Part shown: positions 11,956-21,629 of the stretch, in pieces | Numbering within the stretch: the stretch's first letter is position 1 | Layout of the letters: every line of letters begins with the position of its first letter | Assembly (NCBI GenBank): GCA_035772405.1 | Contig: JAYKKM010000258.1 | Location: forward strand, 1,054,001 to 1,118,000 | Direction: 5' to 3' | DNA from: Chrysogorgia sp. JL179-B06 | Lineage: Eukaryota; Cnidaria; Anthozoa; Scleralcyonacea; Chrysogorgiidae | DNA length: 64,000 nucleotides | Position numbers and translations under genes: made by a program | Notes under the pieces: generated by a model | What the model was told of the DNA's origin: nothing | What the model saw: only the letters and a program-made list of their open reading frames with translations | Database searches by the model: none

Positions 11956-13436
11956 CTTACTATTATGTTACTTACTACCGAGCTACTTACTACTGTGCTA
12001 CTTACTACTGTGCTACTTACTACCGTGCTACTTACTACCGAGCTACTTGCTACTTACTACTGTGCTACTTACTACAGTGTTACTTACTACAGTGCTACTT
12101 ACCACAGTGCTACAGTACTTACTACTGTGCTACTTACTACTGTGCTACTTACTACTTACTCTGTGCTACTTACTACAGTGCTACTTACTACTGAGCTACT
12201 TACTACCGTGCTACTTACTATTATGTTACTTACTACCGAGCTACTTACTACTGTGCTACTTACTACTGAACTACTTGCTACTTACTATTGTGCTACTTAC
12301 TACAGTGTTACTTACTACAGTGCTACTTACCACAGTGCTACAGTACTTACTACTGTGCTACTTACTCTGTGCTACTTACTACAGAGCTACTTACTACCGT
12401 GCTACTTGCTACTGTGCTACTTGCTACTGTGCTACTTACTACTGTGCTACTTACTACTATGCTACTTACTACTGTGCTACTTACTACTGTGCTACTTACT
12501 ACTGAGCTACAGGTACTTACTACTTACCACTGAGCTACTTACTACTTACTACTGTGCTACTTACTACTGTGCTACTTACTACAGTGTTACTTACTACAGT
12601 GCTACTACTTACTACTTACTATTGAGCTACTTACTACTTACTACTGTGCTACTTACTACAGTGTTACTTACTACAGTTCTACTTACTACAGTGCTACAGT
12701 ACTTACTACTGTGCTACTTACTACTGTGCTACTTACTACTGTGCTACTTACAACTGTGTTACTTACAACTGTGCTACTTACAACGGTGCTACTTACTACC
12801 GTGTTACTTACTACCGCGCTACTTACTACCGCGCTACTTACTACTGTGTTACTTACTACCGCGCTATTTACTACTGTGCTACTTACTACAGTGATACTTA
12901 CCACTGTGTTACTTACTACGGTGTTGCTTACTACTATGCTGCTTACTACTGTGCTACTGTGCTACTTACTACAGTGTTACTTACTACTGTGCTACTTACT
13001 ACAGTGATACTTACCACTGTGTTACTTACTACGGTGTTGCTTACTACTATGCTGCTTACTACTGTGCTACTGTGCTACTGTGCTACTGTGCTACTTACTA
13101 CAGTGTTACTTACTACAGTGATACTTACCACTGTGTTACTTACTACGGTGTTGCTTACTACTATGCTGCTTACTACTGTGCTACTTACTACTGTGCTACT
13201 TACTACTGTGCTACTTACTACTGTGCTACTTACTACTGTGTTACTTACTACTGTGTTACTTACTACTATGCTACTTACTACTGTGCTACTTACTACTGTG
13301 CTACTTACTACTGTGCTACTTACTACCGTGCTACTTACTACTGCGCTACTTACTGCAGTGCTACTTACTACAGTGTTACTTACTACAGTGTTACTTACTA
13401 CTGTGCTACTTACTACTGTGCTACTTACTACTAGTG
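11956..13436 (+). repeat. 15-bp minisatellite, block 4
   Basis: About 100 units, with more phase slips than the main array (6- and 9-bp partial units at 12510-12690). A higher-order block containing GTGATACTTACCACTGTG and GGTGTTGCTTACTACTATGC starts at 12891, 13004 and 13118, giving a ~113-bp period. Confidence 0.96.
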
Positions 13437-13457
13437 GTTATTGCAAATCGAATGAAT

Positions 13458-13611
13458 CTAAAAGTTGGTGTACTGCCGAAATACATGTAGTGTGTAGGAG
13501 CTCTATAACGTTTCAACTAAGGCCCTTCCTTAGAGAGTGAAACGAAGGGCCTTCAAGCGAAAAGTTAGACTTCCTACACACTATTTCTGCAGGAAACACC
13601 AACCTTTTAGT
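13458..13611. mobile_element. Foldback MITE-like palindrome
   Basis: The arms are imperfect inverted repeats: CTAAAAGTTGGTGT (13458-) pairs with ACACCAACCTTTTAG (to 13611), GTAGTGTGTAGGA with TCCTACACACT, and AAGGCCCTTC with GAAGGGCCTT near the centre. The piece fills most of the gap between the minisatellite and the LINE tail. No coding sequence. Confidence 0.6.
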
Positions 13612-13935
13612 GTGAATGAATGAATGAATAGACTTTATTTAAAGAGGGTAATACTTGACAGTATGAATTACTGTCCGTGGCCCTCTATATTACTGAAATT
13701 ATATACAAAAGTGCATGTTTAAAAATCTACATTTAAATACAAATATTATAATTAAGTTATTAAGTTATTATACGTATATACTATAATTTTAATAATAGAC
13801 CTTAACAGTGAATAATAACAATTAAAAACATACTAGCGTTCTAAGTGATTGGCGGCTTTCTTTCAAAAACTGATTATATACATCTCGCTTAAAACTAGAC
13901 ACTGATGGTTTCTTTCTCATATTGATGTCTATTTA

Positions 13936-14516
13936 CCCTGGTCCCAGAGGTTCTACGGCGCGCCCCCCCCCCCCCCCCGAAAACCGAATGCGGCGAGAGA
14001 ACCTCTGGTCGCACGGGCAAGCAATCTCACTTTCGTGTTGCGTTAATCTAATTAAAACACAACCAATCAAAAAACATTTCGAAAGTTGATCGAATCTAAT
14101 TACGGAGTGGTGGGTTAGACAATTTCACAAGTAAACAATTAACAATCGACAACAAATCTCTTCGATTCTGCGATTATGGAAAAGACTACCCTGGTCCCAG
14201 AGGTTCTACGACAAACACAAAGGAATAGTTTCCATCGCAAATTCCTTGCTCTTCTTTGGTATCGCCAGTCAGACTAGCAGCAGTGATTCCTTTAGCTCGT
14301 AACTGCCGAATGTGTGAATCAACTAACGAGTTTAATGGACATACCACAACAGGAATGGGATCTTCAACATACTGTAATCCTCGAATCGACAGTTCTCGAC
14401 AAATGTCTGGCACGATCTGAAAAATCAACGATTTTCCATAGCCAGTTGGTAGAATTGCGAATACGTCCCGTCGGGGGGGGGGGGGGGTCTGCGGCGTAGA
14501 ACCTCTGGGACCAGGG
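13936..14516. mobile_element. TIR element(s) inserted in the LINE
   Basis: The outer inverted ends are CCCTGGTCCCAGAGGTTCTA (13936-) and its reverse complement ending at 14516, each flanked by TA, consistent with a 2-bp TA target duplication. A second left-type end lies at 14189-14210, so either one element is nested in another or the left end was duplicated. Long homopolymers sit inside the ends (16 C at 13963, 15 G at 14473). The inner 328-bp unit (14189-14516) consists almost entirely of a RecQ-like helicase fragment. The insertion splits the LINE coding frame. Confidence 0.7.
14211..14480 (-). pseudogene. RecQ-like helicase fragment inside the TIR element
   Basis: The minus-strand frame encodes DVFAILPTGYGKSLIFQIVP, with an intact Walker A motif PTGYGKS, then VVVCPLNSLVDSHIRQL (motif Ia region) and AASLTGDTKEEQ, the order seen in RecQ-family ATP-dependent helicases. 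There is no start codon of its own, no DEAH box and no C-terminal part; the flanking residues are encoded by the terminal repeats and G tract. This looks like one captured helicase exon carried as cargo by a short TIR element. The motifs are less eroded than in the copy at 9784-9975. Confidence 0.75.
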
Positions 14517-16209
14517 TAATGCCTATTCTGTTCCAGTCTTCTTACAGCGAAGGTTCTGCCTCCTTCAGTTTTGTGCTTGAATCTATACATGTAGGACATA
14601 CTATATTTAAAATTAGAATACCGGGTGTTAAAAAGATAATTGGATGATGTTGTTCTTTGTGCATCTAAAATAATTCTGGCTGCTCTTTTCTGACGCCTTA
14701 GTACTCTTTGAAAACATTCGGCACTGCATGAATGACACCATTAAAATATGATTCCCTTTGTCGTTGTTTAAGATATGGGCTGATATGTTTGAGAAGTCCC
14801 AATCGTTCGGATATAGTTGCTTACATAGATGATCGATGTGAGCTTCATAATTCAGATTCTTATCAAGGATTGCTCCTAGCAACTTCTGGCAGGGAACTTG
14901 ATCGATTTGAGTAGTTAAAGCTAAACTATCATTTGCTAAGAGTTTCTTCTCAAGACGCTTGCCTGTTCTCAATAAGGACTTCGTTTTATCGGTGTTTATG
15001 ATCATCCTATTTTGAGTCGACCATTTTCTAATGGCATCACAATTTATGCACAATTTATGCAGATCACAATTTATGCATTGAACTACAGATGGTATATCGT
15101 TCCAATGTGGACTCGCTGATAATGTTGTGTCATCTGCAAAAATGTCTATTGATGAATGAGATGTGTAGCGGAATGTCGTTGACAAATATTAGAAACACAG
15201 GTCCCAGCACCGATCCCCGTGGTACACCTTGCTTGATAGGTTAACAATCCGACTTTTTCCCATCAATGCATTACCATGGTTACCATCAATTGGCGTCTGT
15301 CAGTTACATATAGAACGTGCCTATGGACGTGACTACCAGGATAGTGTCGAATGACTAACTCTGTACATCTGTAATTTAGTCAATAGAAGATCAACAAGCC
15401 TTCTTGAAGTCGATAAAGACCATTGCAGTAACCTTGTCAATATCCATGTTAAATAGGATTTGGTCCGTAATCTTGATCAACGCGGACTCCGTAGAATGTC
15501 CTTCACGAAAGGCCGATTGTAGTTCATAAAGCAATCCATAATACAAGATAACTCATAAAAGATCTGGCAACGTGCTTTTCATATATCTTCGATAGAACAG
15601 ACAATACAGATATGTGCCTGTAATTATTTCTGCTGTCGCGTGGGCCAGTCTTATAGAGAGGTGTTACTTGTGCTATCTTCCATTTATTAGGAAAAATTCC
15701 CTGAGCTATAGACAGATTTAGAAGCTTAGTTAATGGATGACAAAAAACCGGAGACAAATTTCAGTACTTTCACACTGATGGCATCGGGTCCAGTAGCTTT
15801 CGAACATGATAATTTATTAATTAGCTCGGTAACCTCCTGAACTGTTATGGGAGGAATGTTGTACTGCGTGATAGAATTATCAATCCTTGAAGAAACAAAC
15901 CCTTCAAGTTGTTTTCCATTACATGGGCAAGTTGAGTTTGAATTTGAATCGTCGCTTATTCGCTTAGTAATATTCACAAAAAAATCATTCAACATCCAAC
16001 GTGTCTGTTTCGGAAGTGCCGTTTTCACTTTTTAACTCAGCAATTTTGTTTGACTTTTGTGTTTTCATCAATGATTTCAACGCCTTCCAAATACCTTTCG
16101 GGTTTCCTTTGTTGTTTTCAATTGTTTCTTGAAAATAAACGCGCTTTGACTTCTAAATCAACTTCGTAGCAAAACATTTCGTGCGTTTATAGTTTGTAAT
16201 TACACGGAT

Positions 16210-17130
16210 CTAAACTTACCAGTTAGATGACAGTGGACTCTAACTTTATGTTTTTTTGGTCGTCGAACTCCTCCTCTTCTGTAGATAGCACTTTGTCCCT
16301 CTCTCGAACTCATCCTAATTGTCACCCTCAGTGTAGATCAGAGCTTTGGTTTCTCCTAGCCAGTTTCTCCGGAGTCTCAATGTAGGACGATCCACTGAGT
16401 GGCTCATACCTGTCCAAGATGTTTAGTCTATTCATACTTTTCAACCTCCAATTACTACCCTTCTTTTGCTATGCTGAGATGCTCTCCAAAACTTTCCCCA
16501 TAATTTTATAATACAACTCGTCCATGTCAGTCCCTTGTACCACCGTGACCGTATTAAAGTGAAAGTGAGCCTCCGCTTCTTCCCATCATACAGTCGCTCG
16601 AACCAGGACTATAGTTTGGTCTTTAACCCCTTCATAGACTCTAACTCGCTCTTCCACAAGTCTATGACCGACCCCTTAACCTTGAGTAGAAAAGTCATCG
16701 CCTTCGTCTCCATGATCTATCGTGAAAGTGTTAACGAAACCTCTTATCGACTCCTCGCACTTATATATGGCTCCTTTGGTTGCGGTCGCTCCTTTTTGAC
16801 TTTGTCGTACTGTTGGTCTCGTTGTTTTGATCTCGTCCTCGGTGGTGGTGTTGGTCTCGTCACCCCATGATGGGAGTTGTCACTGAGCTTGGAACGGGTT
16901 CGTCTAAAATGTTGCTAACCCTCGGTGGTGGTCTCACCCTCGGTGGCGTCGTTGGCCTCACCCTCGGTGCTGGTGTTGGCTTCTTGATCAAGTCTAGAGC
17001 CGGATCACCCGCACGATATCGCTCGAGATTCTCGATCAACTCTCTCTTCCTTAGTTTAGAGTAATTGAACATCCCAACTCGTTTCGCCTCCTCGTGTAAC
17101 TCCGCGACGGTCTAGAGTCCCTAAACTCTT
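16210..17130 (-). pseudogene. DNA polymerase B-type mobile-element fragment (Polinton/Maverick-like, tentative)
   Basis: On the minus strand the order is: EEAKRVGMFNYSKLRKRELI (about 17095-17010, a SAP-like N-terminal helix pair), a proline/arginine-rich linker (PTPAPRVRPTTPPRVRPPP), then frameshifted pieces with KSELESMKGL, GTDMDELYYKIMGKVLESI and GSSYIETPEKLARR (to about 16350). This pattern matches the N-terminal region of predicted proteins in invertebrate genomes that carry a protein-primed DNA polymerase B. The polymerase domain itself is not in the window. Multiple stops and frameshifts make it a pseudogene. The family name is from memory of the pattern and is uncertain. Confidence 0.4.
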
Positions 17131-17555
17131 TTACAGTCTGATCTCCATTTCTTCAGACCAACATTCCCCAGGAAATCGTTTTGACACCGCGTACTAAGCG
17201 ACTGTGTATGAAACCTTTACTGAAACTACACTAGGTAAAGATTAAAGAGACTATAGCATTAAAGCATTCCAACCAAAACTCAGTGAAACGACATCAAGAT
17301 CTAGAGTGGGACTCGACACGCTTGGACGCGACACAGATTTGACTAAGTTTAAAGGTACTAATGTTACACGGGACGATTTTTAACGCAACAATGTACAACT
17401 TTGAACTGGCTTCAAATTCTCGCGACATAAAAAAAACCGACGATTTTTAACGGAATAATATCCCAGAATCCCTTGCTTTTAGGAAACGGCAGCCAAAAAG
17501 TAAACAAATAAAAAAACAAAAGCCTCTCTCTTGGGTTAATAGCAGCTATCTCATA
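17131..17555. other. Non-coding spacer
   Basis: No supported gene or repeat. The short open frames lack recognisable motifs. Confidence 0.5.
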
Positions 17556-17830
17556 ACAGTGCTCTTTTTTGTTACATGTTATTTTCAATACGAGAAAGAA
17601 GGTACTCAAACTTTTGTTTATCCATCCTGAAGTAACGTGTGTACGCCTCGTTATCCTCAACCGCCAGCTCTTGTACCAATTGATGAAACGCTCCTTTCCC
17701 CCCTCTTCTCTTATCCAAGCTCTTATCCATATTTCTCTTCGACGTTCTATTGGTTCCTCCTCTTATAAACTCTCCAATATCAATAACAATAGAGCTGTTT
17801 TTCCTTTCCATCCCAAATGTATTAGTTAAT
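17556..17830 (-). pseudogene. PIF/Harbinger-like transposase N-terminal fragment
   Basis: The minus-strand frame (17811-17572) encodes GAFHQLVQELAVEDNEAYTRY and FRMDKQKFEYLLSRIE, matching the N-terminal segment of HARBI1-like DDE transposases (usually FH-LV-EL followed by YFRM followed by F-LL). The basic stretch just before it (NRTSKRNMDKSLDKRRGGK) stands where the KRRWWVR-type motif usually lies. The DDE catalytic domain is absent, so this is a fragment or a single exon. Confidence 0.55.
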
Positions 17831-17849
17831 TATAATAATCTTTAACGAG

Positions 17850-18245
17850 GAAACTTTGTCACCAAAGTGATTTTCGCAAAGGTCCTACACAGAGACCACT
17901 ATACATACAATAATCATACAAATATATGTAACTAAGAAATAAGTAAAAATAGGTCTAAGTTAAAAGTTTTGAGAATATATTTCTCTTAAAAGTCACTAAT
18001 GTAGGAGCATTCCTTATTTCACTGTCTAGGTTATTCCAGTCTTGAATAGCTTGATAATTCGTACGTTGTTTTCCCCAGTTGCGTTTGACCTTAGGTAATC
18101 TTAGTGTATCCTTATTTCGGGTGTTATAATTATGAATCTGACTACATCTAACAATATCTAAAGAATGTTCAGTAAGACCATTAACGCATGTGTAGATATA
18201 AATGCAGCGATGGTAAGCTGGTCCTACGATCCTATTTGGAGTTTG
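17850..18245 (-). mobile_element. LINE fragment, reverse-transcriptase C-terminus and tail
   Basis: Minus strand, stop at 17955-17957. The frame encodes HNYNTRNKDTLRLPKVKRNW, IQDWNNLDSEIRNAPT and FKRNIFSKLLT. This is the same lineage as the LINE at 1252-1928: shared YNTRNK-LRLP signature and a similar 3' UTR with CACTTTGGTGA (CACTTTCGGGTGA there). It is 5'-truncated near 18245 and has no in-frame stop in the C-terminal part, so it may be younger than the other LINE pieces. Confidence 0.75.
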
Positions 18246-18460
18246 AATGACCTGTTATGGTTGTTGAATTATGGGTCTTGAATTATGGGTCTTGAATTCC
18301 CTCTCAGTCATACAAATGTATATTAATACAGCATGTTGTATAAAACTTAATATATTTGCGTAAATTATTAATATTCTTGAATCTATTTATTAAACTAGTG
18401 GCTGTTAGCAGAGTGGTTAGAATTTTTAATGTTTGAATGTTAGAATTTTCAATTTTCAAT
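18246..18460. other. Non-coding, short tandem repeat
   Basis: A 15-bp direct duplication (TTGAATTATGGGTC) occurs at about 18265-18300. No gene is supported. Confidence 0.5.
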
Positions 18461-18897
18461 GTCTAAGGCCAGACCAATTAAATTTTATGTTTCTCGGATC
18501 CGGCTGGGTCAAATGTTTTCATTTTGTGTCGTGTGAAGTATGGAAATTAGGCTCACGTATAAGCGAATGCTTGGCATGCTTGCAGAGTGGAGAATGGCGG
18601 CGGAGTCATATGCGTGGATCCCTCTTGTAGTAAAATGCCAAAATTGCTAAAATTGTCTTACCACAATTTTAAAAACTTAAATACAGTATTAATATATTTG
18701 TGTATTTGTGCATGTATAAGTTTGGAAGTTCTAGGCGTCGCGCTTGTGTAAACAGACTAGAGCAATCTATATTGCTGTGGATTTACTGTTCACTCATATG
18801 TTTAACATTTGATTTATTTTTATTTTTATTTACCGACCTGCCCGGTCACCGCTACAGTGGAAAAATCCGAGAAACATAAAATTAAATTGGTCACCAC
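18461..18897. mobile_element. TIR element (CTAAGGCCAGACCAATT ends)
   Basis: The left end CTAAGGCCAGACCAATTAAA is matched by an inverted right end at about 18859-18897 (CCGAGAAACATAAAATTAAA then TTGGT), where the last ~10 bases of the terminal repeat are deleted. The homologous locus at 56095-56160 keeps the full right end with CTGGCCTTAG. No transposase is visible, so non-autonomous. Confidence 0.6.
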
Positions 18898-19608
18898 AAA
18901 ATGCATCTGATGATGTGTTAATTGATAAAAGAGTACTGGGTACTAGTTTACCAATAAAAAATTGGCGTAATATGTATTTGTTATTCGCCAATAACCGATA
19001 AGCCTGAAAATTTCCAATTATCGGCTTCTACCGATTCATTTCCAATAAACGGCTTGAGATCCCTAATGTAAATGCTAAGTCTTATGGAAAAATCAATATG
19101 AATTCCACTAGAGAATTCTATTATATTTAATTGGAAATTTGCCATGAAAATCCTATAGGAATTCTTCTATATTGTAGAAATGAGAAATTCTATAAGCATT
19201 TTAGTGGCTTATCCATGGCTCCTAGGTCAGATGAAAGGGTCGTGGAGCCATGGAGTGTATAAAATATTACATTACACTAATAATAGTGTTAGCATTTAGG
19301 GTAATAGTTAGGCATTGGTTAGGATCTTTGTTGTTTTGGGGTTAGTGGTTATTTGTTAAATTGCAGACATCATACTGTACATTCACAGCTACAGTACATG
19401 TTATATAGTTATATAGGGGTTCAAGAATAGGGAGTGTAGTAGAGCCATGGGCCTTCATATTTGCGTAAAACTTGAAAAATTGGCATAGTTTTATTGTGCA
19501 GTTGTTCCATATTTATTGCTTATACATGTAATATGTTTTTAGCATGAAAGCTTTGCACTGTAAATAGGGAAACATGGATATTGCTATCATAACTACAATA
19601 TATCTTAC
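18700..19608. repeat. Dispersed repeat, copy A (left part)
   Basis: Matches 55985-57008 in direct orientation over several blocks, for example TTGCTGTGGATTTACTGTTC, ATGAATTCCACTAGAGAATT, GCCATGAAAATCCTATAGGA and AACATGGATATTGCTAT. The copies continue beyond an insertion at 19609 (see 21073-21560). At 19305-19365 this copy also holds an inverted version of the CCCCAAAACAACAAAGATCC core. No gene is supported. Confidence 0.75.
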
Positions 19609-19709
19609 ATGTTAATATACACACTGCTGTAGTGAATGTGGGAGAGCTTGGGTAGACAGACGATACATGGACGATCGTAAAGCTCGTATCCTCAGAAAAA
19701 TGATTCTGA

Positions 19710-19781
19710 GTCCCAGACAGGAATCGAACCTGTAACCTTCTGATTGCCGATGAGATGCTCTAACCATTGAGCCACCGAGAC
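19710..19781 (-). tRNA. tRNA-like sequence / tRNA-derived SINE head
   Basis: On the minus strand a cloverleaf can be drawn: acceptor GTCTCGG pairs with CTGGGAC (two G-T pairs), D arm GCTC-AATGGTTA-GAGC, T arm ACAGG-TTCGATT-CCTGT. The anticodon stem has one mismatch and the loop TCGGCAA has C at position 33 instead of T, giving an Ala-type GGC anticodon. The atypical loop and the position inside a repeat suggest a tRNA-derived mobile sequence rather than a working tRNA. Box A (GGCTCAATGG) and box B (GGTTCGATTCC) are intact. Confidence 0.5.
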
Positions 19782-20126
19782 TCAGATGAAGAGCGAAGGT
19801 TACAATGATGTACTTGATTCGATTGATATATGTACTGCCTATGCGGCAGTCACTATATATCCGTAAGGTTTGGATGTGTTACTATACACACTGCTGTAGT
19901 GAATGTGGGAGAGCTTGGGTAGACAGACAGTACATGGACAGGGTATGCATGGACGATCGTCAAGCTTGTATCCTCAGAAAAATGATTCTGAGTCCCGGAC
20001 AGGATTCCTGTCCTGCATCTTTATGGAGGGTGATGTCCACCAATATTAATGTTTACATTTTGCATTCCAATTTGTACATTTTGTTATTGCCACAATGCAG
20101 TGACATTAGAGACTTGAATTATGACA

Positions 20127-20955
20127 TGGACGCTTCACGTTTTGTCCTCTGTTTGCTCATTTTGGCCTCAAGTTGAGGCATACATGAGACATTCCATTGT
20201 GATGACGTAACATTATGTGTGGCACTCAGAACACCAATTTGGGGTCGGCACTAGATCATATCCTTCATGTGATCATATTGAACTACCGGAAGTATTGAGA
20301 TACTTTCAGTCTCCTCGCGCTGTCGTAAACAAAACACTGCAACCAATATTATCTCGGACGGGTAAAAATTGGTCGTGGGCGAATGATTCACCTGAAATAA
20401 ACACCATACAAAGTGGAGACTGACAAAAGCCGATGATGTCAAAGGTAATTTTTAATATAAGCTGCTTTCCAGTGCCAGTAGTGAGGAGTTTAAAATAAAT
20501 CAGCTTTCAAAGCATGACTAATCGGAACTTGTAAGTTTATTTATAAGTTTATCTGTTACACATTTATTTACATTATAAACTTATAAATAAACTTACAAGT
20601 TCCGATCACATTTATTTTAAACTCCTCACCACTGCCACTGGAAAGCAGCTTATATTAAAAATTACCTTCGACATCATCGGCTTTTGTGAGGCGTTTATTT
20701 AAGGTGAATCATTCGCCCATGACCAATTTTTACTCATCCGAGATAATACTATTGATTGCAGTGTTTTGTTTATTGGACAGCGCAAGGGGACTCACTTCCG
20801 TTTAATGTGATCACATGAAGGATATGATCTAGTGCCGAACCCAAATTGGTGTTCTGAGTGCCACACATAAAGTTACGTCATCACAATGGAATGTCTCAGG
20901 ATATGCCTCAACTTGAGGCCAAAATGAGCAAACAGAGGACAAAACGTGAAGCATG
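20127..20955. repeat. Large inverted repeat with ~400-bp arms
   Basis: The left arm (about 20127-20551) and right arm (about 20576-20955) are inverted copies with scattered substitutions, centred near 20563. Examples: CTTCACGTTTTGTCCTCTGT pairs with ACAGAGGACAAAACGTGAAG, and TCGGAACTTGTAAGTTTATT with AATAAACTTACAAGTTCCGA. The spacer is only ~24 bp, so the single strand would form a very long hairpin. No gene; the frames in the arms are shadows. Confidence 0.85.
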
Positions 20956-21030
20956 TGGCTCAATGGTTAGAGCGTCTCACCGGCACTTCAGAAGGTTTAT
21001 ACAGGTTCGATTCCTGTCCGGGAATCAGAA
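20952..21030 (+). other. tRNA-like remnant, inverted partner of 19710-19781
   Basis: TGGCTCAATGGTTAGAGCGT (box A region) and CAGGTTCGATTCCTGTCCGG (box B region) are present, but the 5' acceptor strand no longer pairs with the 3' side. It is the plus-strand counterpart of the tRNA-like sequence on the other side of the palindrome. Confidence 0.6.
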
Positions 21031-21072
21031 TCATTTTTCTGATACGAGCTTGACGATCGTCCATGTATCGTC

Positions 21073-21560
21073 AATATATCTTACCTTCACTTCAGGCAAT
21101 TTGTAATAACGACAAAGGTGAAAGCGAAAGGACATCGAACGACAAAGGTTTCGGTGATTTCATCGGAATGTAAAACTTGTAAGAAGAACCAAGATTCCTT
21201 GGTCGTCAACTAACTGAAACTACATCGTTCAGTTTGAATACTGAGAGACTGCAGAATACGAACGTCGAACTAGAAAGATAATTAAACCATGGGTGGGGAT
21301 TCATTTCATATTTGATAGGGACGCTGTTTCAGTTCTGTTTTGTGTCGTAAAAATACATACTCTAATACTCTAAACTTACCTTAAAAGAACAGGTATAACA
21401 AGCTACAGCTCCAGTTGTTTGAGATATTCGTTTACGGTTCAAACTTCGGAAAAAATTGTCTTGTGATTCGGGCAATAATTATTTGCACTTCTTCTGATTT
21501 TCGGGTTTTACTGGAATTTGTGTCTTGGTCACGTGTATGCGCGCACGAATAATTATCCCG
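21073..21560. repeat. Dispersed repeat, copy A (right part)
   Basis: Continues copy A beyond the insertion. It matches 57010-57490 closely (AACGACAAAGGTGAAAGC, GGACATCGAACGACAAAGGT, GTCGTCAACTAACTGAA, GGAAAAAATTGTCTTGTGAT). A third, more degraded copy lies at 57660-57930. A minus-strand reading ending ARITRQFFPKFEP is conserved with the second copy, but I recognise no domain. Confidence 0.75.
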
Positions 21561-21629
21561 GGAGCGGAAATAAGATATGTCAAATTGAAGCGGACAACTT
21601 TGGTAGGTGCCTTCGAAGCAGCCGTTCCA

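Larger units (their letters stand above)
13615..16200 (-). mobile_element. LINE with degraded reverse transcriptase, interrupted
   Basis: On the minus strand, pieces of one non-LTR RT appear in order. About 16190-16030 gives the pre-RT segment (GNPKGIWKALKSLMK). 16028-15726 gives an N-terminal RT part (LSCSKATGPDAISVKVLK). 15757-15524 gives the next RT block (PLYKTGPRDSRNNYRHISVL). 15185-14628 gives the catalytic region, where the usual YADD box reads FADD. After an unrelated insertion at 13936-14516, the C-terminus (KPSVSSFKRDVYNQFLKESR) reaches a stop near 13826. The 3' end carries GAATGAATGAATAGACTTTATTT in reverse orientation, typical of LINE tails. Several frameshifts and the missing endonuclease show it is dead. 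Confidence 0.8.
19609..21072. mobile_element. Composite palindromic insertion with tRNA-like sequences (1.46 kb)
   Basis: AATATATCTTAC occurs at 19597-19608 and again at 21073-21084; the paralogous locus near 56997-57008 has it once with continuous flanks, so this is an insertion with a ~12-bp target duplication. Near both ends are inverted copies of GACGATACATGGACGATCGT plus a tRNA-like segment. The centre is a large inverted repeat (20127-20955). A ~110-bp direct duplication (19615-19725 and 19882-19995) lies in the left half. No coding frame is supported. Confidence 0.75.

Noticed and set aside
637..13436. CRISPR array, because of many short direct repeats
   Set aside because: The repeats are contiguous 15-bp units without unique spacers, and the DNA is eukaryotic.
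16860..17072. Plus-strand glycine-rich frame (16867-17064) as a protein
   Set aside because: It is the antisense of the proline/arginine-rich linker in the minus-strand polymerase-type fragment.
18461..18630. Small frame at 18433-18630 as a coding gene
   Set aside because: It overlaps a terminal inverted repeat element and has no motif.
19710..19781. Functional tRNA-Ala gene
   Set aside because: C at position 33, an anticodon-stem mismatch, and location inside a palindromic repeat element argue for a tRNA-derived repeat; kept only as tRNA-like.
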